The translations under genes and the position numbers were made by a program. From Halomonas sp. NO4 (GTDB taxonomy: Bacteria; Pseudomonadota; Gammaproteobacteria; Pseudomonadales; Halomonadaceae), in NCBI RefSeq assembly GCF_010994375.1, contig NZ_WHMA01000001.1, positions 251,711-315,710 of the forward strand: DNA of 64,000 nucleotides, written 5' to 3'. The number at the start of each line of letters is the position of its first letter. Within the stretch, counting starts at the first letter, position 1. The notes under the pieces are model-generated. The model ran no database searches. It worked only from the letters and a program-made list of their open reading frames with translations, and was not told the DNA's origin. Positions 1-9,837 of this stretch are shown here, piece after piece.

Positions 1-650
1 CCCCAGATGGTCAGCGGCAGGCGCATCAGCGTCATGCCTCGCGTGCGGGCCTGTAATACAGTGACCACGTAGTTGAGCCCGCCCATGGTGAAACCGGCGA
101 TGAACACCATCAGCGATACCAGCATGGTGATGATGCCGCCATCCACCCCCGGCGTCCCCTCGCTGATCGACTGGGGCGGGTAGAGAGTCCAGCCGGCACC
201 GGTACTGCCGCCGGGCACGAAGAAGCCCGCCGCCAGGATCAGTACGGAGACCAGGTAGAACCAGAAACTCAGCATGTTGAGATAAGGGAACACCATGTCC
301 CGCGTGCCGCACATCAGCGGAATCAGATAATTGCCGAAGCCGCCCAGGAAGAAGGCCGTCAACAGGTAGACCACCATGATCATACCGTGCATGCTCACCG
401 ACTGCAGGTACTCGGCGGGGTCGATCAGCGAAAAGGTATCGGGAAAGCCGAGCTGCAGCCGCATCACGATCGACAGCGCCAACGCCACCAGGCCGATGGC
501 GGTGGCGGTCAACATGTACTGGATGGCGATGACCTTGGCATCCTGGCTCCAGATGTACTTACCGATGAACGTCTCGGCATGGACCAGCTCCATCTCGCCG
601 GTTTCCGCCGGCGGCGCCTGGTAGCTGGCATCGTATTCCCGTTCGCCCAT
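1..650 (-). CDS. ctaD: Cytochrome c oxidase subunit I, N-terminal part (gene runs off the left edge)
   Basis: Catalytic subunit of an aa3-type heme-copper oxidase in the inner membrane, which reduces O2 with electrons from cytochrome c and pumps protons. The first 216 codons are present, starting with MGEREYDASYQ; the C-terminal half with the copper B and heme a3 ligands lies left of base 1. Visible are the first membrane segments and the SMHGMIMVVYLL motif, whose His is the first low-spin heme a ligand of the family, followed by the conserved GGFGNYLIPLM stretch. The ATG lies 3 bases after the stop codon of ctaC, so the two are surely co-transcribed leftward. Family assignment is secure; the exact oxidase type is inferred from the subunit II next door. 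Confidence 0.93.
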   Translation of the reverse strand, partial: MGEREYDASYQAPPAETGEMELVHAETFIGKYIWSQDAKVIAIQYMLTATAIGLVALALSIVMRLQLGFPDTFSLIDPAEYLQSVSMHGMIMVVYLLTAFFLGGFGNYLIPLMCGTRDMVFPYLNMLSFWFYLVSVLILAAGFFVPGGSTGAGWTLYPPQSISEGTPGVDGGIITMLVSLMVFIAGFTMGGLNYVVTVLQARTRGMTLMRLPLTIW

Positions 651-653
651 GGT

Positions 654-2054
654 TCACTCCTCCGTGCTCTGCCCATCGGCAGCCGCCACCGTCGAGTTCC
701 CGTCCAAGGTGGCGATATAGGCAGTCACATCGCGTAGCGCGGCGTCGTCGACCAGGATCTGCGCCATGTCGACCATCTGGTTGCCGTAGAGATCGTCGGG
801 ATGACGCCCGCGAACGCCCTCGCGGAAGTTCTGCAGCTGGCGCACCAGGTACCAGTCGTTCATCCCGGCCAGGCGCGGTGCCTTGAACTGAGGCATCCCC
901 TGCCCCTCGGCGCCATGACAGCTGGCACAGGTGCGATAGAGCCGGGCGCCACGCTGGGCATCACCAACGATCGTCTTGCGGGTGGGCTCGACCGGCAGGG
1001 TCTCGATAAAGGCGGCCAGGTCGCGGATGGCCTGAGCGTCGGTCAGCGAGACCGCAAAGGGTCGCATCTGCTGGCCGAACGGATCGGCTTCGCTCTCGCC
1101 ACGCGCCCCGGTCCGGAAGTTGCGCAGCTGGCGCTTGAGGTAGTCGCTGTCCAGACCGGCCAGGCGCGGCGCGTTGTTCTCCAACTGCCCCTGTCCCTGG
1201 CCACCATGACAGGTGACACAGACAGCAAACTGTTCGGCACCGGCTTCGGGATCACCGGGAGATCGCCCGGCCAGTTCCGCGAAGGTGGGCTGCTCGGCGA
1301 GCCACTCGTCGAAGGTCGCCTGCTCCACCACCTCCACCTTGCCGCGCATGGCAAAGTGGGCGATACCGCACAGTTCGGCGCAGACCGCCTCGAATTCGCC
1401 GGTCTGCGTCGGGGTGAACCAGAAATAGGAGGTCTGGCCGGGAACGACATCCATCTTGGTGCGAAACGGCGCCACCTTGAAATTGTGGATGACGTCCTTG
1501 GAACGCAGGCTCATCTTGACGGGCCGATCCACGGGCAGCATCACCCGCGGGCTCTCCACCAGGACGTCATCCTGGCCACGGGGATCCTCGGGGTCGATGC
1601 CGAAGGGGTTGTCGTCGTCGACCAGCCCCGACCGGGCCGCCCCCAGCGTGCCGTCCTCACCGGGGAAGCGGAAGCTCCAGTGCCACTGCTGGCCAACCAC
1701 CTCGACTTCGTGGGCATCCTCGGGCACCGAGACGAAGGAGCCCCAGACGAACAGGCCCGGCGCCAGCAAGGCCACGATGCCCACCGTGGTGACCCCGGTG
1801 AGCCAGGCTTCGAGCTTCTTGTTTTCCGGCTCATAGTAGGAGCGCCGGTCGCCCCGGTAACGAAAGCGGATCAGGGCAATGACCATGAACAGCGTCACTG
1901 CCACGAAGACAAAGCCCGTGACCCAGAAGGAGATGCTCACGGTCAGGTCGATGGCTTCCCAGTTGGAAGCGAGGGGAGTGAGGTGCCAGGGACTGAACAG
2001 GTAGAACGCCACCGAGCCCACCGCCAGTACGATCAACGCAATCGCTATCGCCAT
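654..2054 (-). CDS. ctaC: Cytochrome c oxidase subunit II with two fused cytochrome c domains
   Basis: Subunit II takes electrons from cytochrome c through the CuA centre and passes them to subunit I. The 466-residue product has membrane segments near residues 1-21, 40-62 and 87-106, then a periplasmic cupredoxin domain with the CuA ligands His190, Cys225, Cys229, His233 and Met236 (CAELCGIAHFAM). Two class I cytochrome c domains follow, with heme motifs CVTCH at 279-283 and CASCH at 376-380. Single-heme caa3 subunits carry only one such domain, so this one is longer than usual. I chose the ATG at 2054 because an AAGGGG ribosome site lies 9 bases upstream; the frame stays open to an ATG at 2147 that would add 31 residues not resembling a signal peptide. 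Confidence 0.93.
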   Translation of the reverse strand: MAIAIALIVLAVGSVAFYLFSPWHLTPLASNWEAIDLTVSISFWVTGFVFVAVTLFMVIALIRFRYRGDRRSYYEPENKKLEAWLTGVTTVGIVALLAPGLFVWGSFVSVPEDAHEVEVVGQQWHWSFRFPGEDGTLGAARSGLVDDDNPFGIDPEDPRGQDDVLVESPRVMLPVDRPVKMSLRSKDVIHNFKVAPFRTKMDVVPGQTSYFWFTPTQTGEFEAVCAELCGIAHFAMRGKVEVVEQATFDEWLAEQPTFAELAGRSPGDPEAGAEQFAVCVTCHGGQGQGQLENNAPRLAGLDSDYLKRQLRNFRTGARGESEADPFGQQMRPFAVSLTDAQAIRDLAAFIETLPVEPTRKTIVGDAQRGARLYRTCASCHGAEGQGMPQFKAPRLAGMNDWYLVRQLQNFREGVRGRHPDDLYGNQMVDMAQILVDDAALRDVTAYIATLDGNSTVAAADGQSTEE

Positions 2055-2322
2055 TGGCAACCACCCCTTGCACGCCCGCGCGCGCCTCGCCGATGAGTAG
2101 ATCCCTGAAACGTCTTCGAACTCGCCGGGATGCCAGCCATGCGACACCGAAACGGTACCGCCTGCCTGGCTTCGGTGTGACGGCGTCGGTTCCGAAGCGT
2201 GGCCGGTGCCACCGATATCATCCTCCTCCGTCGCATTCGGTGGAGGATGATTGAGGTTTCCCTCATCTACCCGTTACATGACCTCAGCGTAGCCATTGAA
2301 TTAGCAATTGGCCAACGAAACA

Positions 2323-2922
2323 TCAACGACACCGGAGGATCACGCTGAGATTGTTGGCCGGCATGGCCACCACCCGGTCCAGGTGGAAGCCATGGCACTC
2401 GCCCTCGGCCACCACCGCTTCCAGGTCGCGCACCCCCCAGTGTGGATCCCGCGCCCGCAGATCGGCATCGAAGGCAGCATTGCTGAGCGCCGTGTGCTCG
2501 CCACCGCGGCGATAGGGCCCGTACAGGTAGAGCACCCCGCCCGGCACGAGACGCTCGGCGGCTCCGGCAACCAGTGCCTCGGTGACCCGCCACGGGGAGA
2601 TATGGATCAGGTTGATGGCGACGACGGCGTCAACCTCTCGTGCCGGCCACGCCCCGGTCACGTCAAGCAGGATGGGCTCGAGCAGGTTGGGCAGGGCCTC
2701 GTGTCGACGCCAGGCGGCGATGGACGCCAGCGCGCCCGGCTCGACATCCGTGGGCTGCCACTCCCACCCGGGCATGGCGGCGGCACAGTGCACGGCGTGC
2801 TCGCCGCTGCCGCTGGCCACTTCCAGCACATGGGCCTGTGCCGGCAACAGCTGCCGAAGCACTTCGAGAATCGGCTGGCGATTGCGCGCGGCAGCTCCGC
2901 TCTTCAAACGCACCTCGGTCAT
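2323..2922 (-). CDS. DUF938 family SAM-dependent methyltransferase-like protein
   Basis: A 199-residue protein with a class I methyltransferase fold. The SAM-binding glycine motif is visible as LEVASGSGEHAVH near residues 33-45, followed by an acidic motif (PTDVE) and the INLIHISPW segment typical of DUF938. The substrate is unknown for the family. The start MTEVRLKSGAA is supported by a GAGGAG ribosome site 8 bases upstream. The reading frame stays open far upstream through the oppositely oriented antiporter gene, but that extension is antisense shadow. It is transcribed divergently from the antiporter across about 160 bases, and its end lies about 270 bases from the ctaC start, so it is probably a single-gene unit. 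Confidence 0.85.
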   Translation of the reverse strand: MTEVRLKSGAAARNRQPILEVLRQLLPAQAHVLEVASGSGEHAVHCAAAMPGWEWQPTDVEPGALASIAAWRRHEALPNLLEPILLDVTGAWPAREVDAVVAINLIHISPWRVTEALVAGAAERLVPGGVLYLYGPYRRGGEHTALSNAAFDADLRARDPHWGVRDLEAVVAEGECHGFHLDRVVAMPANNLSVILRCR

Positions 2923-3084
2923 CGCACTACTCCTCGTGGCGTGCCAGGGACCAGCATAGGGCGTCGCGCCGCCAGCGAACACCGGTCGCGTCGCTGACGA
3001 GGCACTGGCCTTGAGGTACCATGGCGCGCTTTCGAACCCTGTGTGGGGGCCCCGCCCCTTTCCACCCAACGACCAGAGTCTGCT

Positions 3085-4431
3085 ATGAATCCCGTCGTTC
3101 TGGCCATCCTGGTGATGGTTACCTTGAGTCTTGCCCGTGTTTCCGTGGTCTTTGCCCTGATCGCTGCCAGCCTGGTCGGCGGGCTCTACGCCGGCATGTC
3201 CCTCGGCGAGATCCTCGATGCCTTCAACGAGGGGCTCGGCAACGGGGCCACCATCGCCCTCTCCTACGCCGTGCTCGGCGCCTTCGCCGTGGCGCTGGCC
3301 CGCTCGGGTGTCACCGAGCTGCTGGCCACTCGCGCCATCAACCGCCTGGGCCTCGACGACGGCGGCGAGAGCCATCGCCTGGTCGTTTATACCCTGCTCG
3401 GCGCTCTGCTGGCCGCCGCGGTCAGCTCCCAGAACCTGGTCCCGGTGCATATCGCCTTCATCCCCGTGCTGGTGCCGCCCCTGCTCAAGCTGATGAATCA
3501 CCTCACCCTCGATCGCCGTGTGGTGGCCTGCGTGATCACCTTCGGCATCACCGCCCCCTACATGCTCCTGCCGGTGGGCTTCGGGTCGATCTTTCTCAAC
3601 GACATCCTGCTGGCCAACCTCAACCAGAGCGGTGCCGAACTCGGCCTGGAAGTGACCCGCGGCATGGTGCCCCTGGCCATGGTGATTCCCATTGTCGGCA
3701 TGCTGCTGGGCCTTGCGGTCGCGGTGCTGTGGAGCTACCGGCGACCGCGCCGCTACGAGGACCGCGACCTGGCCCATGGCGAGGAGTCCCCCGCCCAGGC
3801 CGCCCGGCACCTCGCCACCTGGCAGAAGGTCGTCCTCGGCGCGGCGCTGGTCGGCACGGTGACCGTGCAGCTGCTCTCCGGCTCCATGGTGCTCGGCGGG
3901 CTGTTCGGTTTCGCCCTGCTCTCGGTCAGCGGCGTCTTCCGCTGGCACGAACAAGACGACATCTTCACCGAGGGCATGCGCATGATGGCGCTGGTGGGCT
4001 TCATCATGATCACCGCCGCGGGCTTTGCCAGCGTCATGCAGGCCAGCGGCGAGGTCGAGAGCCTGGTGGCCTCCTCCACCGAGCTGATCGGCGATAACCG
4101 CGGCCTGGCGGCACTGATCATGCTGCTGGTGGGGCTCTTCATCACCATGGGCATCGGCTCGTCGTTCTCGACCATCCCCATCATCGCCTCCCTCTACGTG
4201 CCCCTGGCGATCAACTTCGGTTTCTCGCCCATGGCCACCATTGCCCTGGTGGGCACCGCCGCGGCGCTGGGCGATGCCGGCTCCCCGGCCTCCGACTCGA
4301 CCCTCGGGCCCACCGCGGGCCTGAACGCCGATGGCCAGCATGACCATATCTGGGACAGCGTGGTGCCCACCTTCCTGCACTACAACATCCCGCTGATCGT
4401 TTTCGGCTGGATCGCAGCCATGATCCTGTAG
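3085..4431 (+). CDS. Na+/H+ antiporter family protein (COG2056/YuiF-like, NhaC-related)
   Basis: A 448-residue, strongly hydrophobic inner-membrane transporter with roughly ten or more predicted membrane segments. The sequence resembles the NhaC-related antiporters of COG2056; this family contains both predicted sodium/proton antiporters and proteins proposed to move histidine, so the substrate is open. Conserved small-residue and polar stretches include [13 protein letters not shown] near residue 112, [16 protein letters not shown], and near the C-terminus [18 protein letters not shown]. The ATG at 3085 begins right at the first hydrophobic segment; an in-frame ATG 14 codons upstream would add a polar leader and is less likely. 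A GC-rich inverted repeat at 4450-4480 may end the transcript. Confidence 0.85.
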   Translation: MNPVVLAILVMVTLSLARVSVVFALIAASLVGGLYAGMSLGEILDAFNEGLGNGATIALSYAVLGAFAVALARSGVTELLATRAINRLGLDDGGESHRLVVYTLLGALLAAAVSSQNLVPVHIAFIPVLVPPLLKLMNHLTLDRRVVACVITFGITAPYMLLPVGFGSIFLNDILLANLNQSGAELGLEVTRGMVPLAMVIPIVGMLLGLAVAVLWSYRRPRRYEDRDLAHGEESPAQAARHLATWQKVVLGAALVGTVTVQLLSGSMVLGGLFGFALLSVSGVFRWHEQDDIFTEGMRMMALVGFIMITAAGFASVMQASGEVESLVASSTELIGDNRGLAALIMLLVGLFITMGIGSSFSTIPIIASLYVPLAINFGFSPMATIALVGTAAALGDAGSPASDSTLGPTAGLNADGQHDHIWDSVVPTFLHYNIPLIVFGWIAAMIL

Positions 4432-4449
4432 TCCCGTCACACCACCCCG

Positions 4450-4480
4450 GGGTGGGCGAGTCTCTTCGCCACGCCCACCC
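4450..4480 (+). terminator. Hairpin after the Na+/H+ antiporter gene
   Basis: Perfect 9-bp arms GGGTGGGCG (4450-4458) and CGCCCACCC (4472-4480) enclose a 13-base loop, 18 bases after the antiporter stop. There is no T-tract, so it may act as a weak or Rho-assisted terminator. Confidence 0.5.
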
Positions 4481-4608
4481 TCACCCCGGCCACACCGGTC
4501 TCTCCATGCCTTGACGGTGATCAACGGCGATGCCTTGCCCTGGCACACTGCGCTGCAGCATAGTGGCGGATACCGCAAGCCGCTGAGCACAGTCACTGGA
4601 GACAAGGG

Positions 4609-7380
4609 ATGCCTGAACGCCACGATTCCACCCGTACCGCCTGGCACGTCCTCTCAGGCGACGATGCCCTCGAGCGGCTGGAAAGCTGCCGGGACGGGCT
4701 CTCCGCAGCACAGGTCGCATCGCGGCTGGAGGAGTACGGCCCCAACCGATTGCAGCAAGAGCAGGCGCGACCCGCATGGAAGCGCCTGCTTGCTCAGTTC
4801 AACAATATCCTGATGTCGATCCTGCTCGTGGCCGCGGCGGCAAGCCTGGCCCTCGGCCATGCGCTGGATGCCGGCGCGATTCTCGGTGTGGTGGTGATCA
4901 TCGCCTTGATCGGTTTCTTCCAGGAGGGCAAGGCCGAACAGGCGCTGGACAGCATCCGCAACATGCTCTCCCCCCGGGCCAGTGTGCTGCGCGACGGCAA
5001 GCGCCAGACTCTCGACGCCGAGGCCCTGGTGCCCGGCGACATCGTGCTGGTGGAAAGCGGCGACCGGGTGCCGGCCGACCTGCGCCTGCTCGAGACCAGG
5101 CGCCTGCGCGCCGAGGAAGCCGCCCTCACCGGGGAATCCACACCCGTCGACAAGCACAGCGAGGCGGTGGCGAGCGATACCGAGCTCGGCGACCGCGCCA
5201 GCATGGCCTATGCCGGCACCATCGTGGTCCAGGGCACCGCCAGGGGGCTGGTGGTGGAAACCGGCACGCACACCGAGATCGGCCGCATCTCGGAGATGCT
5301 GCGCAGTGTGGAGCAGCTCAAGACCCCGCTGCTGCGCCAGCTCGACCGTGCCGGTAGGGTGCTGGCGATCTGCATCCTGGGTGCCGCGGCACTCACCGCC
5401 CTGTTCGGCTACCTGGTGCACGACCAGCCGCTGGGCGACATGTTCATGGCCGCGGTGGGCCTGGCCGTGGCGGCCATCCCCGAGGGACTGCCGGCCATCG
5501 TCACCATCGGCCTGGCGCTGGGCGTCCAGGCCATGGCCGATCGCAACGCCATCATCCGCCGTCTCCCCGCCGTGGAGACGCTGGGCTCGATCTCGACGAT
5601 CTTCTCCGACAAGACCGGCACCCTGACTCGTAACGAGATGACCGCCCAGGCGATCTGGCTGCCGGAAGGCGAAGTCCGCATCGACGGCGTGGGCTTCGCC
5701 CCCGAGGGCGACTTCCACCGGGTCGAGGATGACGCGCCGCTGGCCGATGCGCTCGACCTGGACGACTACCCTGCCCTGCGCCACTTCCTCAATGTGGGCG
5801 TGCTGTGCAACGACGCCGAACTGGCCCACGAGGACAACCACTGGCGCATCCATGGCGACCCCACCGAGGGCGCCCTGGTGGTGGCTGCCGCCAAGGGGGG
5901 CCTTGAGGCCCGACGGCTACGCGGCGACCACTCGCGTCAAGACGCCATCCCCTTCGAGTCCGAGCGAAAGTACATGGCCACCCTCCACCAGCTCGACGGC
6001 AACGCCTGCCTTCTGGTCAAGGGCGCCCCGGACCGCCTGCTCGAGATGTGCCGCCATGTGCGCACCGGGAACGGCGTGGAGACCCTGGCTCATCAGACCT
6101 GGGAAGCGCGCATCCATGCGCTGTCGTCACGCGGGCTGCGCGTGCTGGCCCTGGCGGAACGGGATGCCCAGGGCGTCGATGAACTGGCCGACGAGCACGT
6201 CGAGGACGGCCTGGTGTTGCTGGGCCTGGTGGGCCTGCTCGACCCGCCCCGCGAGGAGGCCATCGAAGCGGTCAAGCAGTGCCTGGCCGCCGGTATACGG
6301 CCGGTGATGGTGACCGGTGACCATGCCGTGACGGCGCGCGCCATCGCCCAACAGCTCGGCTTCGCGAACACCGAACGCGCCCTCACCGGCCGCGAGATCG
6401 AAGCGATGAGCGATGCCGAACTGGAGGCCTGCATTCTCGAGGTGGACGTCTTCGCCCGCGCCGCGCCGGAACACAAGCTGCGACTGGTCACGGCCATGCA
6501 GGCCAAGGGTGGCATCTGCGCCATGACCGGTGACGGCGTCAACGATGGACCCGCGCTCAAACGCGCCGATGTCGGCGTGGCGATGGGCATTCAGGGCACC
6601 GAGGCCGCCAAGGAGGCTGCCGAGATGGTGCTCGCCGACGACAACTTCGCCACCATCGTCGGCGCCGTCGAGGAAGGCCGTAAGGTTTACGACAACATCC
6701 GCAAGACCATCACCTTCATCCTGCCTACCAACGGTGGCCAGGGGCTCGCCATCATGCTCGCCGTGCTCGGCGGTTTCCTGCTGCCGGTCACCCCGCTGCA
6801 GGCGCTATGGGTGAACATGGTCGTGGCGGTGACGCTGGGCCTGGCGCTGGCCTTCGAGAAGGCCGAGACTGACATCATGCAGCGCCGCCCCCGCGACCCC
6901 GAGGCCGCCCTGCTCGACCTCTTCCTGCTGTGGCGGGTGGTCTTTGTCTCGGTGCTGCTGCTCGCCGGTGTCTTCGGTCTCTTCACCTGGATCCTTGTCT
7001 ACCAGCAGGGCAGCGAAGCGCTCGCCCGTGCCGGCGCGGTAAACATGCTGGTGACGGGCAGCGCCGCCTATCTGATCAACAGCCGCTTTCTGCTCAACAG
7101 CGCGCTCTCGCTTGACGGCCTGTTCGGCAGCCGACCGGTGTGGATCGCCATCGGCCTGGTGATGGCCCTGCAGCTCGGCTGGACCTACCTGCCTTTCATG
7201 CAGCTCATCTTCGGCAGCGCCGCTCTGGGCCTCGACCACTGGCTGGTGATCCTGGCCGGCAGCGTGGCGATTTTCCTGATCGTGGAGCTGGAAAAGCGAG
7301 TGCTGCGGGGGCGCGCTCCTGCCAGAGGCAGAGCGGCCGTGCCGCGCGGTGCCGATGGCGAGCACGTCAGGACCGGCTGA
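4609..7380 (+). CDS. P-type cation-transporting ATPase, P2-like, substrate uncertain
   Basis: A 923-residue ion pump of the HAD-type P-ATPase family. In order: N-terminal cation-ATPase domain, actuator domain with ALTGEST, phosphorylation motif SDKTGTLTRNE (Asp334), nucleotide-binding domain with KGAPDR, MVTGDH, and the hinge MTGDGVNDGPALKRADVG. The fourth membrane segment has the PEGLP motif typical of P2 ATPases. The segments supplying the other calcium ligands of SERCA/PMR1 pumps differ: the fifth has N708 with Gln711 in place of Glu, and the sixth reads NMVVA (736-740) where calcium pumps have NLVTD. A classical Ca2+ pump is therefore doubtful; another monovalent or divalent cation is possible. 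It converges on hrpB with only 15 bases between stops. Confidence 0.9.
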   Translation: MPERHDSTRTAWHVLSGDDALERLESCRDGLSAAQVASRLEEYGPNRLQQEQARPAWKRLLAQFNNILMSILLVAAAASLALGHALDAGAILGVVVIIALIGFFQEGKAEQALDSIRNMLSPRASVLRDGKRQTLDAEALVPGDIVLVESGDRVPADLRLLETRRLRAEEAALTGESTPVDKHSEAVASDTELGDRASMAYAGTIVVQGTARGLVVETGTHTEIGRISEMLRSVEQLKTPLLRQLDRAGRVLAICILGAAALTALFGYLVHDQPLGDMFMAAVGLAVAAIPEGLPAIVTIGLALGVQAMADRNAIIRRLPAVETLGSISTIFSDKTGTLTRNEMTAQAIWLPEGEVRIDGVGFAPEGDFHRVEDDAPLADALDLDDYPALRHFLNVGVLCNDAELAHEDNHWRIHGDPTEGALVVAAAKGGLEARRLRGDHSRQDAIPFESERKYMATLHQLDGNACLLVKGAPDRLLEMCRHVRTGNGVETLAHQTWEARIHALSSRGLRVLALAERDAQGVDELADEHVEDGLVLLGLVGLLDPPREEAIEAVKQCLAAGIRPVMVTGDHAVTARAIAQQLGFANTERALTGREIEAMSDAELEACILEVDVFARAAPEHKLRLVTAMQAKGGICAMTGDGVNDGPALKRADVGVAMGIQGTEAAKEAAEMVLADDNFATIVGAVEEGRKVYDNIRKTITFILPTNGGQGLAIMLAVLGGFLLPVTPLQALWVNMVVAVTLGLALAFEKAETDIMQRRPRDPEAALLDLFLLWRVVFVSVLLLAGVFGLFTWILVYQQGSEALARAGAVNMLVTGSAAYLINSRFLLNSALSLDGLFGSRPVWIAIGLVMALQLGWTYLPFMQLIFGSAALGLDHWLVILAGSVAIFLIVELEKRVLRGRAPARGRAAVPRGADGEHVRTG

Positions 7381-7395
7381 TGACCAGCCGCCGCC

Positions 7396-9831
7396 CTATC
7401 TCCGCCGCTTCGTCCGTGCGGTGGCCTCGGCAGTGAGCGGATCCTCGGGCCAGGGGTGCTTGGGATAGCGGCCGCGCATCTCCTTGCGCACTTCCGGGTA
7501 GCCGCCCATCCAGAAGCTCTCCAGGTCGGCCGTGACCTGCAGCGGCCGGCGCGCCGGCGAGAGCAGGTGCAGCAGCACCGCCACCCGGCCGCCGGCCACG
7601 CGCGGCGAGACGCGCCAGCCGAACACCTCCTGCAGCTTGACGGCCAGCACCGGCTCGCCCCCTTCCAGGCAGGGTGAGTAGTCGAGACGCAGACGTGAAC
7701 CGCTGGGCACGGCGAGACGCTCGGGGGCCAGCTCGTCGAGCCGGGAGCGCAGCGACCAGTCCAGGGAGTCAGCGAGAACCTGCCCCAACGGCAGCCGGTC
7801 GACGGCCTCGAGCCGGGTGCTGCCCTCCAGGTAGGGGCTCAGCCAGTCATCGAGCTGCTCGAGTAGCGCGGACTGGGACCAGTCCGGCCAGGCGTCGCCG
7901 AACTCGCGGCGCAGCATCGCCACCCTGCCGCGAAGCTGTAGGGCCGCCTCGTCGAAAGAGAGGGTTTCACGACGCCGCAGGGCCTCGATCAGCGCCTCAC
8001 GCACCGCCTCTGCCGGCAACCGGGCCAGCGGCCGTCGCGCCAGCACCACAGCACCCAGACCGCGGACCTCCTCCCCGATGAGCCGTCCCTGGGACTCCGA
8101 CCACTGGATACTCGCTCGCCACTCGCAGCTCTCGAGATAGAGCGCTTCAAGGCGCTCGGCCAAGAGCATCACACCACGATAGATTCGCGCCCCGCTGGCC
8201 TGGCCGTCGAGCTCAACGGCGACCAGCAGCTCGGCATGGGCCAGAGGGTGGTGTTCCGGCAGCGTCGCCAACCCGCCGCTCACCAATCGAAAGCGGCCGG
8301 GTTCGATAAGCTGTGCAATGCGCTCCGGATAGGCCAGCGCCAGCAGCTCACCCAGCGGCGCCAGGCTTGCCACTTCCAGCTGGCAGCCTGCAAGGCGGGC
8401 CAGACGCCGGGCATCACGCTGCCACTGGCGATAGTCGCGCGGCGATGCCAGCCGCGCGTGAAGCGAGGCTTCCAGATCGCGCTCTTCGTCGAGATCACGC
8501 CCTTCCAGCAGGGCGACCAGCGCGCAAGCCAGCGGACGCGCATCGAACTCGACCGCCCGCTCGAGCATCACGGCCAGACGCGGATGGGTGGGCCAGCGGG
8601 TGCAGGCACGCCCTAGCTCGGTCAGGCGGCAGGCCGCGTCCAGCGCACCCAGACGGATCAGCAGATCACGACCCGCGGAAAGAGGCGCGGACGGCGGCGA
8701 AGTCACCCAATCGAGCTGCCCGGGATCACTGATCCCCCAGCGCGCCAGCTCGAAGGCCAGCGGTGCCAGGTCGGCCTGACGAATCTCGGGCTCGCCGTGG
8801 GGCACGAGCGGCTGCTCCTCCGCCCACAGTCTCACGCAGAGCCCCGGACCCTGGCGGCCGGCGCGGCCACGCCGCTGGTCGGCGCTGGCGCGGTTGACCC
8901 GTCGCGTTTCCAGACGCGTGAGCCCGGTGCGTGGCTGAAAGACCGGCACCCGCTCCTGACCGCCGTCGACGACGAGGCGTACCCCGTCGACGGTGACGCT
9001 CGACTCGGCAATGGCGGTGGCCAGTACCACCCGGCGCTGCCCAGCCGGCTCCGGACGCAGCGCCTGGCGCTGTCGCTCGAGCGGCAATCGGCCATGCAGC
9101 TCGCGGATCGCCAGGTCGGGCCTCCGCTGGGTCAGTTCCCGCGCCAGTCGGTGGATCTCGGCGACGCCGGGTAGGATCACCAGAGCGTCGCCCGCCTGCG
9201 CCTCGAGCGCCGCCAGTACGGCACGAGCCTGCTGGGGTGCGACGGGTTCCCGGCTGTTCAACGGCCAGTGACGGGTCGCGACGGGAAAGCTGCGTCCGGG
9301 GCAATCGATCACAGGGGTATTGGCGCCCAGCACACCGAGCAGCGCATCGATCTCCAGAGTCGCCGACATGACAAGCAGGCGGAGGTCGTCGCGCACCGAC
9401 TGGGCATCGAGCGCCAGGGCCAGACCCAGGTCGGCCTCCAGGCTGCGCTCGTGGAACTCGTCGAAGATAACCCCAGCCACGCCCTCGAGCAGCGGGTCCT
9501 CCTGCAGCATTCGCGTCAGCACACCTTGGGTGACCACCTCGAGGCGAGTATCGAGCCCGACGCGACTTTCACCACGCATCCGGTAGCCGACGGTCTCCCC
9601 GACCGCCTCCCCCAGGCTTTCCGCCATGAAGCCGGCGGCCAGGCGAGCGGCGACACGACGGGGCTCGAGCAGCAGCAGCTTGCCGCCGCGGCACCAGGGC
9701 TCATCGAGCAGCGCCAGCGGCACACGGGTGGTCTTGCCGGCCCCGGGTTCGGCGACCAGCAGCGCGCGGGACTGCGCGGCCAGCACCTCACGGATGGCGG
9801 ACAAACGGGAATCGATGGGAAGCACTTTCAA
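7396..9831 (-). CDS. hrpB: ATP-dependent RNA helicase HrpB
   Basis: An 811-residue DEAH-type helicase. Walker A is EPGAGKTTRVPLA around residues 28-40, the Walker B/DEAH box is the DEFH form (FDEFHERSLEADLG) near residue 120, motif III is MSATLE, and motifs V and VI are seen as LATAIAESSVTVDGV and RRGRAGRQGPG. The C-terminal HrpB-specific domain follows, ending with the conserved PKHPWPEDP. Length fits HrpB. Its cellular role is poorly known; the family is assigned by sequence, not by a measured activity. The stop lies beside the ATPase gene, and its ATG lies 6 bases left of the toxin gene stop, so the toxin-antitoxin pair is immediately upstream on the same strand. Confidence 0.93.
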   Translation of the reverse strand: MKVLPIDSRLSAIREVLAAQSRALLVAEPGAGKTTRVPLALLDEPWCRGGKLLLLEPRRVAARLAAGFMAESLGEAVGETVGYRMRGESRVGLDTRLEVVTQGVLTRMLQEDPLLEGVAGVIFDEFHERSLEADLGLALALDAQSVRDDLRLLVMSATLEIDALLGVLGANTPVIDCPGRSFPVATRHWPLNSREPVAPQQARAVLAALEAQAGDALVILPGVAEIHRLARELTQRRPDLAIRELHGRLPLERQRQALRPEPAGQRRVVLATAIAESSVTVDGVRLVVDGGQERVPVFQPRTGLTRLETRRVNRASADQRRGRAGRQGPGLCVRLWAEEQPLVPHGEPEIRQADLAPLAFELARWGISDPGQLDWVTSPPSAPLSAGRDLLIRLGALDAACRLTELGRACTRWPTHPRLAVMLERAVEFDARPLACALVALLEGRDLDEERDLEASLHARLASPRDYRQWQRDARRLARLAGCQLEVASLAPLGELLALAYPERIAQLIEPGRFRLVSGGLATLPEHHPLAHAELLVAVELDGQASGARIYRGVMLLAERLEALYLESCEWRASIQWSESQGRLIGEEVRGLGAVVLARRPLARLPAEAVREALIEALRRRETLSFDEAALQLRGRVAMLRREFGDAWPDWSQSALLEQLDDWLSPYLEGSTRLEAVDRLPLGQVLADSLDWSLRSRLDELAPERLAVPSGSRLRLDYSPCLEGGEPVLAVKLQEVFGWRVSPRVAGGRVAVLLHLLSPARRPLQVTADLESFWMGGYPEVRKEMRGRYPKHPWPEDPLTAEATARTKRRR

Positions 9832-9837
9832 ACCACG

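Noticed and set aside
801..2096. Long plus-strand open frame opposite ctaC
   Set aside because: Antisense shadow of a well-supported gene in GC-rich DNA; low-complexity, no family resemblance, no ribosome site.
2923..4647. Upstream extension of the DUF938 frame through the antiporter gene
   Set aside because: The extension is His/Gln/Gly-rich antisense sequence; the methyltransferase has a good start and ribosome site at 2922.
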